A DNA stretch of 58,761 bases from Algiphilus sp. (GCF_023145115.1 NZ_JAGLEJ010000038.1:1-58761); one strand, 5' to 3'; counted from the stretch's first letter, positions 25,695 to 36,915 are shown. Translations and numbers: made by a program. Notes: generated by a model from the letters alone, not told the origin.

Positions 25695-26280
25695 GCTGCG
25701 CACCGAGATCCTGAAGGGCGCGGAAGCCCGGCCCCATCTCGAAGCCATCGCCGCACTGCGCATGCAGGTGTTCGCGGAGTGGCCGTACCTCTACGACGGC
25801 ACGCTGGCCTACGAAACCGAGTACCTCGAGTTCTACCTCGCCGAGCCTGCGAGCGTGATCGCGCTGGCGCGTGATGGCAACGCGGTGATCGGTGCCAGCA
25901 CGGCCATCCCCATGGAAGCGGCCGAGACCGAGATGCAGGCGCCCTGGCTGGCGCGCGGCGACCGGCCGGGCGACATCCTCTACTTCGGCGAGTCGGTGGT
26001 GCTGCCCGAGTATCGCGGCTACGGGCTCGGGCGCCGCTTCTTCGAGATCCGCGAGGCCCATGCCCGTGGGCTCGGCCGCCCGCGCTGCTGTTTCTGCGCC
26101 GTGCAGCGTCCCGACGATCACCCCGCGCGGCCGCCGGGCCACGTGCCCAACGATGCCTTCTGGCAGCGACTCGGCTACCAGCGCATGGACGACATGGTCT
26201 GCCACTTTGGCTGGACCGACATCGGTGACGCCGAGGAGACGCAGAAGCCGCTGGTGTTCTGGCACAAGCGGCTCGATTGA
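25681..26280 (+). CDS. GNAT family N-acetyltransferase
   Basis: A 199-aa acetyltransferase. The acetyl-CoA loop is seen in VVLPEYRGYGLGRRFFEIRE and flanking strands are typical (ILYFGESV). The C-terminal part contains YQRMDDMVCHFGW. The start overlaps the end of ctaB by 14 bases, suggesting it is carried on the oxidase-operon transcript, although it has no obvious respiratory role. The substrate is unknown. Confidence 0.85.
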   Translation: MASPELRTEILKGAEARPHLEAIAALRMQVFAEWPYLYDGTLAYETEYLEFYLAEPASVIALARDGNAVIGASTAIPMEAAETEMQAPWLARGDRPGDILYFGESVVLPEYRGYGLGRRFFEIREAHARGLGRPRCCFCAVQRPDDHPARPPGHVPNDAFWQRLGYQRMDDMVCHFGWTDIGDAEETQKPLVFWHKRLD

Positions 26281-26398
26281 CCGCTTTTCGCAACGAACCC
26301 GCAAGTAGGGTTGCGTAGACTTGCCTCCGGTGCGGTCGTCGGTGCCGAGGGAGGGCCGCCGCCGCGATCACGATCGGTCCGGCACTTCGGGGGAAGGC

Positions 26399-27034
26399 AT
26401 GAAGCACATCATGACGGCGGCGGCGCTGATCGCCGCGGCGGGCGCTGCTCACGCGGGGGAATTCCGGGGCTCGGCGGCCTACGGCATCGGCGGCTCGACC
26501 TACGAGGAAGGATCCGGCGACGAGCTCACGGCGGACGTCTCGCAGCTGGCGCTGTCGGCCACCTATTTTCTCGACGAGGCCGGTGCGTTCTTCGGGATGG
26601 GCTATCTCGTCGGCGAACTCGGCGACTTCGAGTTCAACGGACGCCCGGTGGGGCTGGAGGACCAGGACGTCAATGTCACCAGCTTCCGACTCGGCTATCG
26701 CGCCGGCCGCTACGGCGCAGCGCAGTTGGTCATTGCCGCCAACTACGCGCGCTCGGATTCCGACGACGGCGATGATTCGGATTCGACCGGTCTGGCGGTG
26801 GGCGTCGAGCGCACGTCGGAATCAGGCCGGCTCGCGCTGACCGCCGACTACAGCAACGGCGACAGCACGGACAGCTACGGCATCGAGGCGACCGGTGTCC
26901 TCGCCGTCGCGGAGAACATCGGGATCGGCATTTCCGCCCTGTACTCGCTGGGCGACGGCGAGTCGGGCGGGATGGACACCGATGTCTCGAGCTGGATCGT
27001 GGGCGTCGGCGTCGAGCTCCGCTTCGTGAACTGA
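26399..27034 (+). CDS. Exported protein, probable small outer-membrane barrel
   Basis: A 211-aa protein with a clear signal peptide (MKHIMTAAALIAAAGAAHA). The mature part alternates hydrophobic and polar residues with Gly/Asp-rich turns and ends in ...VELRFVN, which resembles a transmembrane beta-barrel. I do not recognise a named family. The ATG at 26399 follows GGGGGAAGG. Standalone between a GNAT gene and a second exported protein. Confidence 0.75.
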   Translation: MKHIMTAAALIAAAGAAHAGEFRGSAAYGIGGSTYEEGSGDELTADVSQLALSATYFLDEAGAFFGMGYLVGELGDFEFNGRPVGLEDQDVNVTSFRLGYRAGRYGAAQLVIAANYARSDSDDGDDSDSTGLAVGVERTSESGRLALTADYSNGDSTDSYGIEATGVLAVAENIGIGISALYSLGDGESGGMDTDVSSWIVGVGVELRFVN

Positions 27035-27112
27035 GCGGCGTTCGCGTCGCGAGGGCGTCTGGCGCGATTGTTGCGGCGGATCCGGGGTCGCAGTGCCCCG
27101 GAGGGCCGCCCC

Positions 27113-27526
27113 ATGATCCGCATGTCCATTCGTGGCGCCATCGCCTCGGCCCTGCTCGCGCTCGTCGCACTCGGGTCCGCGCACGCGGGGCCCGTGACCG
27201 TGGTGGCGGCCGAGTTCCATGATGCCGGCGACGGTCGCTGGACGGTGCTCGTGACCCTGCGCCACGCCGACACCGGCTGGGATCACTACGCCGACAACTG
27301 GCGCGTCGTGGACGGTGCCGGCAACGTGCTCGGCGAACGCGTCCTTCACCACCCGCACGTCGAGGAGCAGCCGTTCACGCGCGGCCTGCGCGACGTGCAC
27401 GTACCCGAAGACGTGAGCACGGTCTACGTCGTTGCCCGCGACACCGTGCATGGCTGGTCGGAGCACCGACTGGCGGTCGACCTGACCATGGCCCGCGACG
27501 GGCATCTGCGAGTCGAGGCGGACTAG
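27113..27526 (+). CDS. Small exported protein of unknown function
   Basis: A 137-aa protein: signal peptide to about residue 26 (LLALVALGSAHA), then a compact domain with several His and Trp residues (FHDAGDGRWTVLVTLRHADTGWDHYADNWRV) and a second His-rich part (HHPHVEEQPF). The sequence suggests a beta-sandwich, possibly metal-binding, but no family or function is identifiable. GGAGGG precedes the ATG at a slightly long spacing. About 80 bases after the previous gene. Confidence 0.7.
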   Translation: MIRMSIRGAIASALLALVALGSAHAGPVTVVAAEFHDAGDGRWTVLVTLRHADTGWDHYADNWRVVDGAGNVLGERVLHHPHVEEQPFTRGLRDVHVPEDVSTVYVVARDTVHGWSEHRLAVDLTMARDGHLRVEAD

Positions 27527-27648
27527 TGTTCCGGCCCGCGCCGGCGGCGCGATCAGGGCACAATCCCGGTGCCGGCGGCCGAGCCGGCGCCTCCGGCCGG
27601 GCGCGCCGCGTCCCGGGCCGATCATCCGACTGATCCAGGACCCCTCGC

Positions 27649-29013
27649 ATGGCGCTCGCCTCGTTCAAGGCCTATGACATCCGCGGCCGCGTGCCGGAAG
27701 ACCTCAACCGCGACATCGCGTACCGCCTCGGCATTGCGCTGGCCGATACCCTCGGCGGTGATCGCTACGTGCTCGGCGGCGATGTGCGCGACTCCACCGG
27801 CGATCTCAAGGAGGCCATCGCGCTCGGTCTCGCCAGCCGCGGCAAGTCGGTCGCCGATATCGGTCTCTGTGGCACCGAGGAAGTCTACTTCGCAACCTTC
27901 CACTATCAGTTCGACGGCGGGATCATGGTCACGGCCAGCCACAACCCGCTGGGCTACAACGGCATGAAGCTGGTGCGGGCGGGCGCGCGCCCGATCAGTG
28001 GCGACACCGGCCTGCGCGACATCGAGGCGCTGGTCGAGGCCGGCACCGAGCGCTGCCCGGACGGGCCGGCCGAGACCGTGCGCTGGCCGCACCGCGAGGA
28101 TTACGTCCGCCATCTGCTGAGCTATCTCGCCGACCGCGCGCTGCCGCCGCTGAAGATCATCGTCAATGCCGGCAACGGCACCGCCGGACTGGTCATCGAC
28201 GCGCTGGCGCCGCATCTGCCGGTCGAATTCATCCGCGTCCACCACGAGCCGGACAGCGCGTTTCCGAACGGCATACCCAACCCGCTGCTGCCCGAGAACC
28301 GTGCCGCCACGGCGGACGCCGTGCGCGCGCACGGTGCCGACTTCGGCGTCGCGTGGGACGGCGATTTCGATCGCTGCTTCCTGTTCGACGAGGGCGGCAA
28401 CTTCATCGAGGGCTACTACATCGTCGGCCTGCTGGCCAAGGCCATGCTCGCGAAGGAGCCGGGCGCCAGGGTCATCCACGATCCGCGCTTGACCTGGAAC
28501 ACCATCGAGACCGCGCGCAACGCCGGCGGCGTGCCGGTGCAGTCCAAGACCGGCCATGCCTTCATCAAGGAGCGCATGCGGGCCGAGAACGCCATCTACG
28601 GTGGCGAGATGAGCGCACACCACTACTTCCGCGACTTCGCCTTCTGCGATAACGGCAACATCCCGTGGCTGCTGGTGGCCGAGCTCGTCGCGCGCGAGGG
28701 GCGGCCGCTGTCGGCGCTGGTGGCGGACTGCATGGCGGCCTATCCGGCCAGCGGCGAGATCAATCGGACCGTCGACGATCCCGCGGCGGTCATCCGGGCC
28801 GTGGAAGATGCCTTCAACGACGGCAGCGGGACCGTCGACCGCACCGACGGACTGTCGGTCGAGTTCGCCGACTGGCGCTTCAACCTGCGCATGTCCAATA
28901 CCGAGCCGCTGATCCGCCTCAACGTCGAGTCGCGCGGCGATCCGGCGCTGATGCGCGAGCGCACCGACGCCATTCTCGACTTCGTGGATCGTGCCGGGGC
29001 TACCGCCGGCTGA
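27649..29013 (+). CDS. algC: Phosphomannomutase/phosphoglucomutase
   Basis: Interconverts hexose 1- and 6-phosphates for sugar nucleotide, LPS or exopolysaccharide synthesis. It is 454 aa with the four-domain alpha-D-phosphohexomutase pattern: phosphoserine loop TASHNP (S97), Mg2+ loop D237-G-D239-F-D241, sugar loop GEMSAHHYF, and phosphate-binding loop RMSNTEPLIRLNVE. In Pseudomonas the same gene lies between dut and argB; here those are 25 kb away, so the order differs. Convergent with rpoH. Confidence 0.93.
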   Translation: MALASFKAYDIRGRVPEDLNRDIAYRLGIALADTLGGDRYVLGGDVRDSTGDLKEAIALGLASRGKSVADIGLCGTEEVYFATFHYQFDGGIMVTASHNPLGYNGMKLVRAGARPISGDTGLRDIEALVEAGTERCPDGPAETVRWPHREDYVRHLLSYLADRALPPLKIIVNAGNGTAGLVIDALAPHLPVEFIRVHHEPDSAFPNGIPNPLLPENRAATADAVRAHGADFGVAWDGDFDRCFLFDEGGNFIEGYYIVGLLAKAMLAKEPGARVIHDPRLTWNTIETARNAGGVPVQSKTGHAFIKERMRAENAIYGGEMSAHHYFRDFAFCDNGNIPWLLVAELVAREGRPLSALVADCMAAYPASGEINRTVDDPAAVIRAVEDAFNDGSGTVDRTDGLSVEFADWRFNLRMSNTEPLIRLNVESRGDPALMRERTDAILDFVDRAGATAG

Positions 29014-29021
29014 CGCCGGCA

Positions 29022-29165
29022 CCCTTCACCCTGGCCCTCTCTCCCGAGGGTGGTCGAGAGGGGATCGTGGTGGCGGTGCCTCGGAGGCGAGGCGGGATCG
29101 ACGAAACCACTCCCCCCCCCTTTCCCCATGTGGGAGAAGGGCCGGGGATGAGGGGAGCGCTGGGC
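29022..29165. repeat. Hairpin-rich intergenic repeat between algC and rpoH
   Basis: The convergent spacer holds a CCCTCTC (29035-29041) / GAGAGGG (29056-29062) stem, a run of ten C, and a second CCCA-TG-TGGG palindrome near 29127 within the phrase GGGAGAAGGGCCGGGGATGA. This wording resembles the widespread CCCTCACCC/CCCTCTCCC-type bacterial intergenic repeats. It may also end transcription from both sides. The family assignment is from memory. Confidence 0.5.
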
Positions 29166-29170
29166 GCGGA

Positions 29171-30037
<867 letters not shown>

Positions 30038-30061
30038 GGCAGTGCTCCCTTACGGCACAGC

Positions 30062-30091
30062 AGTTTAGCAGTCGCTTCATGAGACTGCTAA
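30062..30091 (-). promoter_or_regulatory. CIRCE-like operator overlapping the rpoH promoter
   Basis: Read on the rpoH strand: TTAGCAGTC, nine bases, GACTGCTAA (30091 to 30065), a perfect 9-N9-9 dyad. The HrcA operator CIRCE is TTAGCACTC-N9-GAGTGCTAA, so arms, spacing and symmetry match with one symmetric substitution per arm. A promoter-like pair, TTAGCA-N18-TAAACT, uses the same bases (-10 complement at 30062-30067), so bound repressor would block it. HrcA control of rpoH is inference. Confidence 0.6.
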
Positions 30092-30169
30092 GCGGCTGAA
30101 TGGTTCCCGTCCATGGCGCGGGCTCGGGGCATTGTGGCATCCGCGCCGATCCGCGGTGCGCACCCCGGC

Positions 30170-31111
30170 TCAGGCGGGCTCGATGGCGCGCAGCCGGCGC
30201 CCCACCGCGATCAGGGCGCCGATCCATCCGAGCACGCAGCCGCCGGCGATGACGCTCAGCGTGGTCGCGGTATCGGGCCCGGTCAGCGTGAAGGCACTGC
30301 CGTAGGCGCCCGCCAGCCGCGCCACCGCACCATCCAGTGCCAGCAGCGCGATCCCCACCAGCACCAGCGCCACCAGTCCGCCGATCAGCCCGTACCAGAG
30401 GCCGCTGTAGAGGAAAGGGCGCCGGATGAAGGCGTCGGGCGCGCCCACCAGCTTCATGACCTCGATCTCCTCGCGCCGCGATGCCACCTCCAGGCCGATG
30501 GTGTTGCCGACGATGACCAGCACCGCCGCACCCAGCGCGCCCGCGAAGATCAGCACCGCGCGCTCGAGCAGGGCCAGCAGCGCCGACAGCCGCTGCAGCC
30601 ACTGCGTGTCGAGCAGCACCTCGTCGACGCCGTCCAGCCCGGCGAGCGCGTCGCGCAGCGCCTGCACCTTGTCCGCCGCCAGCCCGTCGGCCGGGGTCAC
30701 GGTCAGCGTCGCCGGCAGCGGATTGTCCGGCAGCAGTGCGACGGCGTCGGCGAGGCCCGACTCGCGCTCGAACTCGGCCAGCGCCTCGTCGGCGGTCAGG
30801 GCCTCGACGCGTGCCACGTCGCCGCGCGCGCCGATGCGGCCGGCGAGGGTGCCCAGGCGTTCGTCGCCGGCGTCGTCGGCCAGCAGCACGCTGATGCGCA
30901 CCCCCTGCTGCCAGCCGGCGCCGAGGCCGTCGAGGTTGTGCAGCAGGACCTGCAGGGCCGTGGGCAGTGCCAGCGTCAGCCCCAGCACCGCGATGGACAG
31001 CAGGCTCGCCAGCGGCTGGCGCCAGAGCCGCCCCAGGCTGTCGAAGCAGGCGCGGCCGTGGGCCGCTGCCCAGCGTTTCGGCGCCGGCGGCTGGCCGCTG
31101 GCGCGACTCAC
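30170..31111 (-). CDS. ftsX: Cell division protein FtsX
   Basis: Membrane partner of FtsE, regulating cell-wall amidases at the septum. It is 313 aa with four helices: one near residue 35-58 and three in the C-terminal half (around 187-210, 235-262, 282-305), with a large periplasmic loop in between. The FtsX-type VASRREEIEVMKLVGAPDAFIRRPFLY stretch is diagnostic. The start is GTG at 31111, overlapping the ftsE stop by 4 bases. Downstream is rpoH. Confidence 0.95.
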   Translation of the reverse strand: MSRASGQPPAPKRWAAAHGRACFDSLGRLWRQPLASLLSIAVLGLTLALPTALQVLLHNLDGLGAGWQQGVRISVLLADDAGDERLGTLAGRIGARGDVARVEALTADEALAEFERESGLADAVALLPDNPLPATLTVTPADGLAADKVQALRDALAGLDGVDEVLLDTQWLQRLSALLALLERAVLIFAGALGAAVLVIVGNTIGLEVASRREEIEVMKLVGAPDAFIRRPFLYSGLWYGLIGGLVALVLVGIALLALDGAVARLAGAYGSAFTLTGPDTATTLSVIAGGCVLGWIGALIAVGRRLRAIEPA

Positions 31112-31782
31112 GCCACGTCCTCCAGGCGGCCGTCGGCGAGCGCGATCTCGCGCACCGGCAGGCGGCGCACCAGATCGAGCGCGTGCGAGGCGATGAGCAC
31201 GCTCACGCCGACCTCGTTGAAACGCCGGAACAGGGCCATGATCTCGGCGGACAGTGCCGGATCGAGGTTGCCGGTGGGCTCGTCGGCGAGCAGCAGCTCC
31301 GGTTTGGCCACGATGGCGCGCGCGATCGCCACGCGCTGCTGCTCACCGCCCGAGAGGGTCAACGGATAGGCGCGTTCGTGGCCCAGCAGGTCCACGGCGT
31401 CGAGCGCGGCCCGCACCCGCCGCGCGATGTCGCGCGGGTGCAGCCCGCGAATGACCAGGGGCAGCGCCACGTTCTCGAACACGCGGCGGTCGGTGAGCAG
31501 GCTGTAGTTCTGGAACACGATGCCGATGCGCTGCCGGAAGGCCGCCACCCGCCGGCGTGGCAGACGCCGCACATCCACCCCGCCGACGCGAAGCTGCCCC
31601 GAGCGCGGCCGCTCCAGGCAGGCGATGAGCTTGAGCAGCGTCGACTTGCCGGCACCGGACGGGCCGGTGAGGAAGGCCATCTCGCCGCGCGCCAGCGTCA
31701 GGTCGATGCCGGCCAGCACCTCGCCGCTTCCGGGGTAGCTGTGCCGCAGTTGCTCGGCAGTGATCATGGGCTGGTCGGGCAT
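31108..31782 (-). CDS. ftsE: Cell division ATP-binding protein FtsE
   Basis: The ABC ATPase of the FtsEX complex. It is 224 aa, with Walker A GPSGAGKST, Q-loop VFQNYSLL, signature LSGGEQQRVAIARA, Walker B LLLADEPTGNLD and the FtsE-like ASHALDLVRRL end. The start at 31782 is backed by AGGAC upstream; ATG 31767 is an alternative five codons in. The ftsY gene that normally precedes ftsE is absent: 295 non-coding bases and a divergent transporter lie there instead. Confidence 0.96.
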   Translation of the reverse strand: MPDQPMITAEQLRHSYPGSGEVLAGIDLTLARGEMAFLTGPSGAGKSTLLKLIACLERPRSGQLRVGGVDVRRLPRRRVAAFRQRIGIVFQNYSLLTDRRVFENVALPLVIRGLHPRDIARRVRAALDAVDLLGHERAYPLTLSGGEQQRVAIARAIVAKPELLLADEPTGNLDPALSAEIMALFRRFNEVGVSVLIASHALDLVRRLPVREIALADGRLEDVA

Positions 31783-32077
31783 GGCGTCCTGATTATGCCG
31801 ATCCGGTGATGGCCGGTTGGCGATGGCGATGCACGCGGCTCGCGGGATGATGCCTGCCGATGGCCGCGCACGCATCGCGTCGCCGGTCTCGTCCGCCCTC
31901 CGGCGAGCGGTGCAGCGTGCAGGGCGGGACGGGCGCCCGGTCCGTCATCGCTCGTCGCCCCGGGCGCCCATTAGATCGGCCCGGAATATCCAGCGATCTT
32001 GCTATTCGCGAAATGGCTTATGCGGCACGCATCCTGCTAGTCTCTCGCCCATTACAAGCGACCGGGAATGAAGGACG

Positions 32078-33841
32078 ATGGGCTGGCAGGGCTGGTTCGC
32101 CGTAGCGGTGATCGTGAGCGTTCTGGTACTGCTGGCCTCGGAGCGCATGCGCCCGGAGCTGGCGGTGATCAGCGGCATGGTGGCGCTGCTTGCCTTCGGT
32201 GTGCTGACACCCGATCAGGCGCTCTCGGGCTTTTCCAATGCCGGCATGATCACGGTGGCGGCCATGTACGTGGTCGCGGCCGGGCTCCGCGAGACCGGCG
32301 CCATCGATCTGGCGTCGCGCGGCTGGCTGGGCAACGGCGCCGGTGTGCGGCGCGCCCAGCTGAAGATCATGCTGCCCACGGCGGGGCTGTCGGCCTTCAT
32401 CAACAACACGCCGGTGGTGGCGACCTTCCTGCCGGTGATCACCGGCTGGGCCCGGCGCAACCGGGTATCGGCCTCGCGGCTCATGATTCCGCTCAGCTAC
32501 GCCGCCATCCTCGGCGGCATGTGCACGCTGGTGGGAACATCCACCAACCTCGTGGTCAACGGCAAATGGCTGGCCGACGGCGGCCGTGGTCTCGGTTTCT
32601 TCGAGCTGGCCTGGATCGGCGTGCCGTGCGCGCTCATCGGCATGCTCTATCTGCTGCTGGTCGGCGGGCGCCTGCTGCCGGATCGCGACAGCGCCAGCAG
32701 CCCCTTCGAGAATCCGCGCGAGTACACCGTGGAGATGGATGTGCTCGCTGACGGCCCGCTGGTCGGCCGCACCATCGGCGAAGCGGGTCTGCGCAATCTC
32801 GGCAAGGTCTTCCTGGTGGAGATCGTGCGCGACGGCAGCGTGGTGCCCGCGGTGAACACCGAGGAGCGCCTGCAGGCCGCGGACCGGCTGGTCTTCGCCG
32901 GCGATGTCTCGTCGGTGCTCGATCTCCAGCGGATCAAGGGTCTGCAGTCGGTGCGCGAGGCCGATGCCGCCATCGCGCAGCAGTATCCCGAGCGCAAGCT
33001 GGTCGAGGTGGTGCTGTCGGCGCGCTGCCCGCTGATCGGCCAGACCCTGCGCGAATCGCGCTTCCACACCTACTACGGCGCCTCCGTCGTGGCCATGGCG
33101 CGTGACGGCAAGCGCCTGCGCGGCGGGCTCGGCGAGGTGCGCCTGCGCCCGGCCGACACGCTGCTGCTGGAGGCGCGGCCGGTGTGGGTGGATCGCAATC
33201 GCTACTCGCCGGATTTCCTGCTCATCAGCCAGCACGGCGAGGATCCGCCGCGCTACGAGCGCGCCGCAGCCGCCTGGGCCGTGCTCGGTGCCATCGTCGT
33301 GACCGCCACCACCGGCCTGCTCGACATGCTCACCGCGGCGCTGATCGGCGCCGGCGCCATGCTCGCCTTCGGTTGCGTGAGCGTGGCCGGCGCGCGCAAG
33401 AGCGTCGACATCCAGGTCCTGCTGGTCATTGCCGGCTCCTTCGCGCTGGGCGAATCGCTGGCGGTCACCGGTGCGTCGTCGACCATTGCCAGCAGCGCGC
33501 TGGCGCTAGCCGGCGACCGGCCCTGGGTGCTGCTGGCGCTGACCTATGCCATGACGCTGGTGATGACCGAGATGATCACCAACAACGCGGCCGCGCTGCT
33601 GATGTTCCCGATCGCGGTGGCGGCGGCGGAGGGCCTCGGACTGGCGCTGGAGCCCTTCGTCGTCACGGTGATGCTGGCCGCGTCGGCCAGCTTCGCGACG
33701 CCGCTGGGGTATCAGACCAATCTCATGGTGGCCGGTCCCGGCAACTACCGCTTCCTCGACTTCACGCGCGTCGGGCTGCCGCTGAATCTCATCATCGGTA
33801 CCGTGGCGGTCCTGCTGATCCCCCGCATCTGGCCGTTCTGA
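32078..33841 (+). CDS. SLC13-type anion permease with two RCK_C (TrkA-C) domains
   Basis: A 587-aa membrane transporter. Hydrophobic halves (residues 1-205 and about 395-587) of the ArsB/NhaD/SLC13 superfamily flank a cytoplasmic insert with two TrkA-C-like domains (PLVGRTIGEAGLRNLGKVFLVEI and PLIGQTLRESRFHTYYGASVVA). Conserved loops FINNTPVVATFLP, GTSTNLVVNG and ITNNAAALLMFP are the inverted-repeat substrate loops of this family. Substrate may be sulfate or a dicarboxylate. The 295-base spacer before it is shared with divergent ftsE and I saw no strong promoter in it. Confidence 0.88.
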   Translation: MGWQGWFAVAVIVSVLVLLASERMRPELAVISGMVALLAFGVLTPDQALSGFSNAGMITVAAMYVVAAGLRETGAIDLASRGWLGNGAGVRRAQLKIMLPTAGLSAFINNTPVVATFLPVITGWARRNRVSASRLMIPLSYAAILGGMCTLVGTSTNLVVNGKWLADGGRGLGFFELAWIGVPCALIGMLYLLLVGGRLLPDRDSASSPFENPREYTVEMDVLADGPLVGRTIGEAGLRNLGKVFLVEIVRDGSVVPAVNTEERLQAADRLVFAGDVSSVLDLQRIKGLQSVREADAAIAQQYPERKLVEVVLSARCPLIGQTLRESRFHTYYGASVVAMARDGKRLRGGLGEVRLRPADTLLLEARPVWVDRNRYSPDFLLISQHGEDPPRYERAAAAWAVLGAIVVTATTGLLDMLTAALIGAGAMLAFGCVSVAGARKSVDIQVLLVIAGSFALGESLAVTGASSTIASSALALAGDRPWVLLALTYAMTLVMTEMITNNAAALLMFPIAVAAAEGLGLALEPFVVTVMLAASASFATPLGYQTNLMVAGPGNYRFLDFTRVGLPLNLIIGTVAVLLIPRIWPF

Positions 33842-33974
33842 CGCCGCACCCCTCCGCATGCCCGGCCCGGTCGCGCGCGGTATTCCGGTGCAGTGGAAGG
33901 CACGGCGCAGGCAACAGGGAGCGGTATCCCGGGTCACGAAACCAGCGGGGGATAATTGCCGGGACAAAACGCGA

Positions 33975-34046
33975 GGGGACAGCGTGCTCGTTTCCCGCAG
34001 GAAATAAGTACACTGTCCCCTGTATATACACTGTCCCCTGTATATA
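33975..34046. repeat. REP-like hairpin plus 18-bp tandem repeat
   Basis: An imperfect long palindrome runs from GGGGACAG (33975) to CTGTCCCC (ends 34020) with a TTTCC-CGCA-GGAAA core. It is followed by an exact two-copy 18-base tandem repeat (34010-34027 and 34028-34045) containing ACTGTCCCC and TATAT. GGGGACAG-ended hairpins of this type are common REP-like elements linked to IS200/RAYT transposases in other genomes; no transposase is present here. It lies between the SLC13 gene and the convergent mnmG. Confidence 0.65.
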
Positions 34047-34110
34047 GTCTGCGCGCTCCCGCTCGCGGGCGGTTGCGACGGTTCCGGAGGGGCCGGCGCA
34101 GCCGACGCGC

Positions 34111-35991
<1,881 letters not shown>

Positions 35992-36028
35992 TCCTCAGCT
36001 TCGGCAGAACGACAGGAGCAAAGACAGA

Positions 36029-36114
36029 ACCACAGATTTCACGGATTGAGGGGATCTTCTTCTGGTGGCGCTGACTCCGTCAGCACACACCGGACCCGAA
36101 AAAAAATCTGTGGT
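36029..36114. repeat. Long-range inverted repeat upstream of mnmG
   Basis: ACCACAGATTT (36029-36039) is exactly complementary to AAATCTGTGGT (36104-36114), with a 5-bp hairpin CTGAC-TCC-GTCAG (36071-36083) in the loop. AACCACAGATTTCACGG-type strings are a recurring intergenic motif in GC-rich Gammaproteobacteria as I recall. The local A/T-rich composition contrasts with its surroundings. Lies between the DUF962 gene and mnmG, both on the minus strand. Confidence 0.55.
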
Positions 36115-36131
36115 GAACAAGTTTTCGAGAA

Positions 36132-36446
36132 CTAGAAGGGAATCTTGCCGGTGAGGGTTTCCCACCACATGCGCCAGTCGCCCTTGTAGGACTGCCACGG
36201 ATAGGTGAAGGTCGCGGGCCGGTTCTTCTCGAAGAAGAAATGACCGACCCAGGCGAAGCCGTAGCCGATGATGAGCGCGAGCAGGATGAGGGCGGGGCTC
36301 AGGGTCACCGCGGCGGCGATGAGGGTCAGCAGCGCCAGGCTGGTGCCGACGAAATGCAGACGCCGGTTGGCACGATTGGCGTGCTCGGTGAGATAGTAGG
36401 CATAGAACTCGTCGAAGTCCCGGAAGGACTGTGCCGTCTCGGACAT
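36132..36446 (-). CDS. DUF962 (Mpo1/YGL010w-like) membrane protein
   Basis: A 104-aa protein that matches the Mpo1-like family: conserved His in YYLTEHANRANRRLHFVGT, two central helices (about 35-72), then the conserved HFFFEKNRPATFTYPWQS segment. Yeast Mpo1 is an iron-dependent dioxygenase acting on 2-hydroxy fatty acids; bacterial members are untested. GAGGT precedes the ATG at 36446. Upstream of mnmG on the same strand, but the repeat lies between them. Confidence 0.85.
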   Translation of the reverse strand: MSETAQSFRDFDEFYAYYLTEHANRANRRLHFVGTSLALLTLIAAAVTLSPALILLALIIGYGFAWVGHFFFEKNRPATFTYPWQSYKGDWRMWWETLTGKIPF

Positions 36447-36480
36447 GATGCTACCTCGCAGACCGCGCGGGTCGCGGTAA

Positions 36481-36915
36481 ATGAGTGAAAATTCTACGGG
36501 ATCGCCCGGCGGCGACCCAAATCCGGTCCGTGTCGGCTGGCGCGAGTGGGTCAGTCTTCCGGACCTGCTCGGCAAGCCGGTGCGCGCCAAGATGGATACC
36601 GGCGCGCGCAGTTCGGCGCTGGCCGCCACCCACATCCGCATGCGCAACGACGAGGTGCGCTTCCGCGCGGTGGGGCAGACGCGGGAATCGCACGCGCCGC
36701 TGTTCGACGAGCGCTGGATCACCGACGCCGGCGGTCACCGCGAGCTGCGGCCGGTGATCCGCACGCGACTGCTGGTGGGCGAGTACACGGCCGACGTCGA
36801 GATCACGCTCACCGCCCGTCGCGGTTTACGCTATCGCATGCTGGTCGGGCGCAGCGCGCTGGCCGGGCATTTCGTCGTCGACCCACAAGCCAGTTACCTC
36901 CTGGGGCGCCCATGA
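36481..36915 (+). CDS. RimK-associated retropepsin-like protein (ATP-dependent Zn protease family)
   Basis: A 144-aa protein with the family's K-M-D-T-G-A motif (D39 as the predicted catalytic aspartate) followed by RSSALAATH, and later YRMLVGRSALAGHFVVD. Members are annotated as ATP-dependent zinc proteases but the fold resembles retropepsins. It forms an ATGA overlap with rimK, so co-translation is likely; it may process glutamylated protein tails or act with RimK, which is inference from context. Confidence 0.85.
   Translation: MSENSTGSPGGDPNPVRVGWREWVSLPDLLGKPVRAKMDTGARSSALAATHIRMRNDEVRFRAVGQTRESHAPLFDERWITDAGGHRELRPVIRTRLLVGEYTADVEITLTARRGLRYRMLVGRSALAGHFVVDPQASYLLGRP

Noticed and set aside
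33940..34060. CRISPR-like short repeats
   Set aside because: Only two adjacent copies with no spacer between them and a hairpin arrangement; it is a tandem/REP-like repeat.
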